A program made the translations under genes and the position numbers. A DNA stretch of 64,000 bases from Aquatica leii. Its lineage: Eukaryota; Arthropoda; Insecta; Coleoptera; Lampyridae. Below, piece by piece: positions 57,695 through 64,000 of the stretch; position 1 is the first letter of the stretch; the number at the start of each line of letters is the position of its first letter. The stretch lies in contig CM069439.1 of NCBI GenBank assembly GCA_035610365.1, positions 9,936,001-10,000,000 of the forward strand. Direction: 5' to 3'. The notes under the pieces were generated by a model that did no database searches, was not told where the DNA came from, and saw only the letters and a list, made by a program, of their open reading frames with translations.

Positions 57695-58326
57695 CTTATT
57701 GTCAACACTTAACGGCGCTTCATTCGGACCTTAACCAAAGATTTGAAGACATTCACTTGGATATTGAACCTTTTTGCAAGTAACCAAATTCAGAGCACAA
57801 ATATTATTCACAAATGAGAAGCTGAAACCAATGTTTAAACAAGGATACAACTTCTGGTTACAAAAACAGATCCACATTTTATATCCAGCATTATAGGTTA
57901 TTGTACGGAAGCTCTTGATTGGTTTTCCGTTTTTCTATTTAGTAGAACGTAGATTCCGTGCCGTTAAGAACCTCCTCACAAAAAAAAAGAAACCGACTAG
58001 CAATTAGTACTCGTGGGGATTTGCGCTTGCTACTGACAAACATTGAGCCGGGCATAAATACACTCATAACATCCCATCAGATTTATCCATTTTATAAAAA
58101 AAATATTTTTTGTATTTTAAAACAAAAGTTGTAATTTTAATAAATACTTTTGTAAGAAAATGTTTTATTTATATTTTTTTTACGTTACCATTTACCATTC
58201 AAGACATCAAAGATAAATTTGTAATTTTTCAATTATGCATTTATGTGATTTTTTCACTCAGGGGTCCGTGTGTAAGTTTCTACTATGAAAAGTGGTCCGT
58301 GGGCCAAAAGACTTTGGGAACCACTG

Positions 58327-58480
58327 TTAAAGAGGATTCAAACTTAATGTAAAGGATGTGATACAGAGCTTCATCTCTGCATTGACTGTTTTTTTCTTAG
58401 TATTGAAGCATTTACAAATTTTTAAAACGTTTTACAATATTAAAGTTTGATTTTCCAAGTATTTGTGTTCTTTATGTTCT
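58327..58480 (+). pseudogene. piggyBac transposase B, C-terminal cysteine finger
   Basis: CKGCDTELHLCIDC at 58348-58389 gives a C-x2-C...C-x2-C finger, the expected end of this transposase, on the far side of the hAT insertion. It continues the reading interrupted at 53537. Confidence 0.7.
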
Positions 58481-58754
58481 ATTTAAGTAAATTTTTTTGC
58501 CGTTAAATTGGCACAGAAAAAACTGGTAGTGCGCACCGATTCTTTTACGCCGGCTCGGTCACTGTGCATGTTCAAAACTTTGGCGTGTAGAATGCGAAAA
58601 ACTGCCGTCGCTGGCGTGGAGGTCATATAGACCGACTTCGCTTAGGGAAAATATATTTAAAAGATGATTACAAAGACGTAGACATCATGTATAAGGTTGG
58701 AGAATAAAACACCAAAGAATCAGATAGAAACCACGAAAAAGATGAAAATATTAC
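58481..58754. other. Segment probably including the piggyBac B 3' end
   Basis: A GC-richer piece, CGCCGGCTCGGTCACTGTGC to GTCATATAGACCGACTTCGC (58549-58642), is next to the piggyBac tail and may be its terminal region. No TTAA-bounded tip was identified. Confidence 0.35.
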
Positions 58755-59146
58755 TAGCTTGGTAGTGATTCTATGTGACCATAGATCCTTTGATGTGGAG
58801 GATAGGCACAACTCAGAAAGAAAACTCTATAGTAATTGTGGCTACGTTTCGTTGGCTGCTGTGCCAACTTCATCAGGCCAATCTAACAGTAGACGGTTTA
58901 ATTTCTGCCCATATATACACAAAAATTTGTGTCGTATAAGGTTATATGTCTTCGTGCTTACCTTCTTTGTCCATGTTTTAATTATATGTATATATGGGCA
59001 GAAATTAAACGTTTTACTGTTGGCTTGATGAAGTTGGCACAATAGCCAACGAAACGTAGCCACAATTACTACAGAGTTTTCTTTCTGAGTTGTGCCTATT
59101 CTCCACATCGAAGGATCTATGGTCGCATAGAATCACTACCAAGCTA
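58755..59146. mobile_element. Foldback/MITE-like element with about 160-bp inverted arms
   Basis: The left arm (58755 to about 58920) starts TAGCTTGGTAGTGATTCTAT and the right arm (about 58988-59146) is its inverted copy, differing at roughly a dozen positions and one 5-6 base indel. The unpaired centre is about 70 bases. The arms contain CGTTTCGTTGGCT and CCAACTTCATCA. No coding capacity. Flanks TTAC/TTAA suggest an AT-rich target but no clear duplication. Confidence 0.85.
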
Positions 59147-59269
59147 TTAAGTTTTTGGAGGAGTTGAATCGTTCTCATAGAAAATATTACTGTTCAAACA
59201 AGAAGAAAGCTTAAAAATCTGCAAGAATAAATGTGATGTTTGCAGTATATGTAAAGTTTAGCGATATTT

Positions 59270-59500
59270 ATTAACAACATCTTTGACACAAGTCTCAATC
59301 ATTTGAAAAGGCATTTTCCAAAGTTGAGCTAACCAAAACACGTTTGAGGTTAAGTATGACCAACGATAGCTTAGATGCGTTTGTGATAATGTACTCATAA
59401 AAGAAGATTTTACACTCTGTTGATTCAACAAAACGACTTTGTGAAACTAGTAGTTTTTCCCTTAGAAAATTCAGATGAGACATTGACAGCATTAAAGTGT
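59270..59500 (+). pseudogene. hAT transposase C-terminal fragment
   Basis: The plus-strand reading FEKAFSKVELTKTRLRLSMT and NDSLDAFVIMYSHKR resembles the ERxFSxLKxIKTxLRxxMxxDRLNxLA motif at the end of hAT transposases (dimerisation domain). About 70 residues remain; the ERxFS arginine and others have changed. Not clearly related to hAT A or B. Confidence 0.5.
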
Positions 59501-62500
59501 TTTGATTTTTTAGAAGGTAACCATGTTTTTTTCAAAAATTTGTAATAGAATTCTTCAGTCGCCAAATAAAGAGTGTTGGAAAAAAGCTAATTATGAAATT
59601 AAAATTTGTTAAAATGTGATCTAAGCGAAATAGCACGAAGTAACTGTAAGTCATTTCAAACGAATTTTGCAAGCATATTTTTATTAGTGGTCTAGTAAAC
59701 CAACCTATAATAACTAGCTTAAAATGTTGAGGAAGGTGGTCGTACCACTGAAAACTTTGAGTATTGGTACTTATCACTTAAAATTTTACTTTGTGCTAGA
59801 TTTGCTATCGTTGTAGTTGTACTATACAATATAATGAAAAAGATTTTATTGCGCACGGCTTAGAACTCAGTTGATTAAAAAAAACGTACAGCGTATTATT
59901 TTAAATGCAACTCAAAAAATTAATTTAAATTTTAAATACAGCAGTTTTCAGAAATGCACCAATTTAGAATATCACAAAAACAACAATAAAACGGCAAACA
60001 TAGTTAAAAAAGTTCTATCGTATTTTTTCATGCGTGCTTGTAAACAACTTTATACAAAACTAAAAACGCGATGTAGTTGTAACCGTAAATTTTCAGATTT
60101 TATAGATTCTGTAAATAACAAATTCCTGAACGAATGTGAAATAAGAATTTTGTATTGATTTGTTTACTCAAATAAAGTTGTTTCGTTTATGAAGACGTTA
60201 AAAAAAACTTTTTTTATATAAATGTTATATACGCATTGTTTTAAAACTTATGGGTGATATTCTAAGAATTATTTAATTGTAACTGTAATAATATTTAAAT
60301 GGTTTAAAACAATTCCAGCTAAAATATTTAAAGAATTATTTAGTTTTCTCAAAGGTTTAAACATTATCTATGTACTAAACAAAAAAAAAGTTTACAAACG
60401 GGTTGGAATATTGTATTTTCTGAGACCATTTTTACGTACTATTCTGCATTATTCAAAATACTTTTAAAACAACAGTGTTACGCAAACTCTTTACATAATT
60501 AAGTTGTAATTACACAGCACAAGTTTTTGTTTGGATTAAAATAAAGGCCAATACTTATATCATTTCATCAATTTAAAAAAACAACAAAAACATATCTTAA
60601 GCTCGTCAATTTTGGACTGTACTTTGACACACGGTTTGTCTAGTTCCATTTTGTCTGAATTGTTCATGTTTGAATATAACTTTCTTTAATCTAAAATTTT
60701 GTTGTGGTACCTACACTCTTGAAAAATAAAAAAATATTTTATATATAATAAAATAAATATAATATAAATAATTGAAAAATTATAACATTAAGTCACGATT
60801 ACAATAAACGATGTTTGATTATAATTTTATAATCTATAAAACTATAATACATAGCACCCTTTTAATATCAATCAGAAAAACTAATTCAACTCTATTAGTA
60901 AGTCTGTGCTGAGCACTGCAAAATCAATTAGCGCTTAAAACGGTTTATTTAAATATGATTCAACTTTGAACTAGAAATTAAAACATCAAAAAGTTGAATT
61001 TTTTGTTACATAATAAAAATAATTTATTTTTGACTATCTTTGGTGTATTACACTATTAAGATTTTTTTTCTAACAAAAAATAACGAGGTTTAATTTCCTA
61101 TTAAATAAATTGTTTTTTACGGTACTTAACATTAACTGTACACGACACTATTAATTAGATAATTATCAAACAGCTCTTCTAACAACATTGAGGTCGTTAG
61201 TTACATGATTATAAAGCCGACAGCAAATCTCTTCAAAAACGATTGTATTACAAAATTCATTACCTAAAGTTAGAAATGATTGTTTTTGTAGGAGTTAATT
61301 AAGTGCAAAACGTAATTAATTACCTGTTATAAGCAAAATAATGCATTTACTTAGTGGTGCACAAGATTTCCAATAACAACACTTTCTCTATAATAAAAGT
61401 TTTGTGTTCTTTATTTTTTATTATTTCAAACGAAAAGCAAGCTTTAATTTGAACGATATAAGAATAAAATAAAAATTACATAATTTATGGTATTTTAGTT
61501 AGAGTATCACCAACTAAAGCAAACATTAAGCATCAGATAAATTTACTTAGTTTTTTTTAATAGAGCATGAAACTGTGTCATTTTTATTCATTACCACATA
61601 GCTAACAATAGTAAGTTCGTTAACATAAATAAAAGACATTTATCTGAGAAAGATACAAAATAAGTTGCAAAACACATTTTAATTTTAAGAAAAAATGTGG
61701 CAATTAGCAATGCTTGTTTTAAACATTTGAAATTAAGAGTAGGTTTGCTACTTTATTTACTTATAAAAATGTGTGGAACTTAAAGCAATTAAAGTGTATG
61801 TTTTATAATTCTTTTTGTGAAGAGGTTTAATTTATTTAATATTTAATCTTAGGCTTAAATATTTAACATTTTTACTCTTTGGATTTGAAATTGTAAAAAT
61901 AAGAAATTTGTAGCGAACTAGAAGAAACAGAAAAATAAAAAAAAAGTTTTTTTTAATATGGCGACGAAAATTTGAAGAAAGAGAAAAATAAAAAAAATAG
62001 TCAGGAACCAAACGTAATAAAAATAAACAATAAGTTGAGAATTAGATGGAAATAGAAGATAAATTAATTGGCGAAGGTGGAAGCAAATGTCACGTTGATT
62101 ACAATTTTAGACTAATTTAAATACGAATTTGAAGAAAATATTTTTTAATACAGTAACAAATGTGTGTGTGTAAGAAAACATAATAATACCAAATGGTATA
62201 AAAATTTATTTAGCGTTGTAGATAACAAAAATCTTTCAGGAGAGTTATAAATTTCATTAAATCAATGGGTACAAATTATGTAATATACACAATATGAAAA
62301 TTGAAATTCCCACGCGTACACCGACTCAATGAATAAAATGAGGAACATTAATTATTAAATTACTTGACACATTATAACTATATATCTCCGTTACTTGTCG
62401 TTTTAAGACAATGTCTCTCTTGAGATTATACACTACTACGTCAGTGCTTCAAATAATCTTCGCTTTCAACACATTTTTGGGTTTTTGTTTACACCTATTT

Positions 62501-63999
62501 TTAGTGGTTTTTATTTATTAACTTACTACTGTAACAAAAAATAAATTTTTGTTTGACACAAATTTGTCTTTGTTATAATTATCAACACCATAGACGATTT
62601 TCTAAGATATTGAAAATTTTGAAGAGTTTACAAAACAACCAAACTTTGCTTAACGAGATCTCAAGCGTTTATACTGTCTACGCAAACTTTAATTAAAGAC
62701 ATAAACACTTGAAAGGTTATAAAATATTTTGTTAAAAGCTGTAGCAAAAATATTATGTTAAAATCTCTTAATTACAGAAATCGAGTCTTTTGGAAATGCT
62801 TCAAATTTTGAGTTTAACTTTATTGCAAACATCAACTAATTAACTTTTGCAAATTACGCTTTACAAAAGTTACGCAAGTTGTTGTTGGACGAAAAAAATG
62901 CGTGTATCGTTAATTAAATACGATTTAGATTAAATATTAAAATCGCGCTTTTATATTTTTGAGGAAAAACCAATTTCGTTTAGAAATTTTCGTTGTAATG
63001 ACGTCATTCGCGAAGAGGTAGAATAACAAACACAGAAGACTTCAGAAAAATCTTTAAACAAAAAAATTAAACCAAAAAGTTTGTTAATACTTTTCTTTAG
63101 TTTTCATTACAATAGTAAACAAATACGCTTAACATCGATAACGAAATATTTTTGAAAAGTACGTAAAACAAAGTTACAAACTAAAAAATAAAGTACAAAA
63201 TAAATGAAAGCTAAGAGGATTTAACGTTTTTCATTCATCATGCAGCGTGCAAACTTTAATGAGACAAAAAAATAACATTTATACATATAGAGAAAATTCT
63301 CATACATTTCTTGCGAACAGTAAGTAATTCTTTCACATACACCACTGAATCTCTGATGACACCAGAATACTGGGATAAATTGCGTTTGCGCACTTTCTAC
63401 CCATTTTACAACCCCTATTTTGGTCGATAAGTGCACCCACCCAACCCACGCAACAAGTAGTAAAACCGTAGCTTCTTTATTTTTTAAATACACCTAGTAA
63501 ATCCTTTGAGACAGAAAATACCACTTTTAGAAACCAATTCTCTATTCTTGTTTTCAATTTGAAGAAAGAGGTGTTTGTCATTCTATAAGCGCCTCTTAAA
63601 GAAGTTAATAAAAACAAAAACACAATAATAGCAAAGCAATAACTACGAGTTTTTTTTTATTTTTTATTAACTCGTAAAGAAAATCGAGCCACTATATCAA
63701 TGATAAATCTTTGTCAAATACATTTGGGTCAAATAAAAAATTACTTTTTCTCATCGTGTGTTTTATTAAATTTCAACAAATACTAAGTCAAAAATTTTAC
63801 AGAACGACAAAAACATACATTTGAAAAAACCAATTATGCTGATTAAACACAATTACATTCGATTAAAAAAAATTAATTCCGCATTATTAGCTTTTATTCG
63901 ATGAAATTAACGATACTTGTTCAATTGAAATATTTTTTTGCTTTAACTAAGCACTAATAAAATATTCTCGGATATTTCTCGTATAAATAGGTAATTTCT
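59501..63999. other. Long AT-rich non-coding stretch
   Basis: No gene, RNA or element could be supported. The frame at 59871-60158 (95 codons, Asn/Lys-rich, MIKKNVQRIILNATQK) has no known relative. The piece at 63340-63480 is GC-richer than its surroundings and, on the minus strand, could be a leader exon, but this is untested. Confidence 0.5.
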
Positions 64000-64000
64000 A

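Larger units (their letters stand above)
53750..58080 (+). pseudogene. hAT A transposase, broken and split
   Basis: The N-terminal reading has GEELILPTISEVIRTVLHK and KRIPLSNNTVRRRIEEMTQ (about 53785-53916). FSLQLDESTLSGNETLLLAY (about 53963-54022) carries the first catalytic aspartate. The open frame 54316-54684 includes ENDDVRWLSKSARLDRFYLL with the conserved W of hAT enzymes. The nested hAT B interrupts after LFAYC (54738). The protein resumes at 57703: LTALHSDLNQRFEDIHLDIE, then after shifts KKRNRLAISTRGDLRLLLTN and IEPGI (about 57985-58045), the dimerisation tail. It resembles ZBED5/SCAND3-type hAT proteins. Numerous stops. Confidence 0.78.
53538..58326 (+). mobile_element. hAT transposon A (4,789 bp including a nested hAT)
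   Basis: Left end CAGTGGTTCTCAAAGT at 53538; right end, inverted, CAGTGGTTCCCAAAGT ending at 58326 (15 of 16 match). The flanks are TTGAAGAG (53530-53537) and TTAAAGAG (58327-58334), an 8-base hAT duplication with one difference. It interrupts piggyBac B in its finger region. Without the nested element it measures about 1.8 kb. Confidence 0.88.
52390..58480 (+). mobile_element. piggyBac transposon remnant B, split by hAT A
   Basis: The left part is 52390-53537 and the right part 58327-about 58480. Between them lies the hAT A insertion (53538-58326) with its 8-base duplication. Element ends (TTAA sites) were not fixed. Confidence 0.75.

Noticed and set aside
59871-60158. 95-codon open frame with several cysteines
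   Set aside because: No known family, no start context or neighbour support; AT-rich chance frame is more likely.
63221-63493. 90-codon minus-strand frame in a GC-richer islet
   Set aside because: Considered as an upstream RasGRF coding exon, but it resembles nothing in that family; kept only as a possible leader exon.
1-64000. tRNA genes, rRNA, CRISPR arrays, bacterial operons or origins
   Set aside because: None seen; direct repeats found are LTRs, short tandem repeats or target duplications, and the gene structure is eukaryotic.

Overview
The window looks like nuclear DNA of an arthropod, most probably an insect. It is strongly AT-rich, has no bacterial gene layout, and carries GT-AG introns. 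Its mobile elements form an insect-type mix: jockey and LOA/R1-like LINEs, a CsRn1-like Gypsy element, Penelope-like elements, piggyBac, hAT, Tc1/mariner and pogo/Tigger. I cannot name the species. A large-genome insect such as a beetle would fit, but that is a guess.

The one host gene I can support is on the minus strand. Two consecutive exons (44783-44640 and 20745-20614) encode the N-terminus and most of the first half of a pleckstrin-homology domain. They match the start of Ras-specific guanine nucleotide-releasing factors (RasGRF). Both splice sites between them are consensus and in phase 0, so positions 20746-44639 form one intron of 23,894 bases. A splice acceptor just before the start codon implies an upstream non-coding exon to the right. 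Sequence left of 20614 should be the next intron.

Nearly everything else is decayed mobile DNA. Region by region: 1-1440, 5' part of a LINE (minus) inserted in a DUF4817-type DDE transposon (1440-2170, minus); 3370-3600, mariner tail; 4100-8373, Gypsy/CsRn1-like LTR retrotransposon, itself inside a Penelope-like element (3960-4099 plus 8374-9510, minus); about 10075-10310, a second Penelope piece; 13140-14680, BED/CGGBP1-like hAT; 14690-17290, jockey LINE (minus); 17345-19330, LOA/R1-like LINE (plus); 21873-23690, piggyBac (minus); 23900-24520, DDE transposon (plus); 24560-25300, Penelope; 25658-28091, a complete TIR-bounded DNA transposon of a family I cannot place; 30000-31090 and 33488-34345, an inverted pair of Penelope copies around a hAT remnant (31470-33010, minus); 37620-39640, LINE pieces; 45182-45325, hAT MITE; 45640-46860, Tc1-like (minus); 46940-48095, pogo/Tigger-like (plus); 52010-52275, SINE-like repeat; 52390-58480, a three-deep nest (hAT in hAT in piggyBac) proven by target-site duplications; 58755-59146, a foldback element; 59270-59500, hAT tail.

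The elements do not cooperate; they record a succession of insertions in and around one long-intron gene. All coding remnants carry stops or frameshifts except the two host exons. The most novel-looking item is the 2,434-bp transposon at 25658-28091, with 23-bp inverted ends, ATAT flanks, sub-terminal repeats, a spliceable intron and an acidic D-x2-GAQNKN motif. Long AT-rich stretches (notably 10310-13140, 34345-37538, 48100-52010 and 59500-64000) hold nothing I can name.
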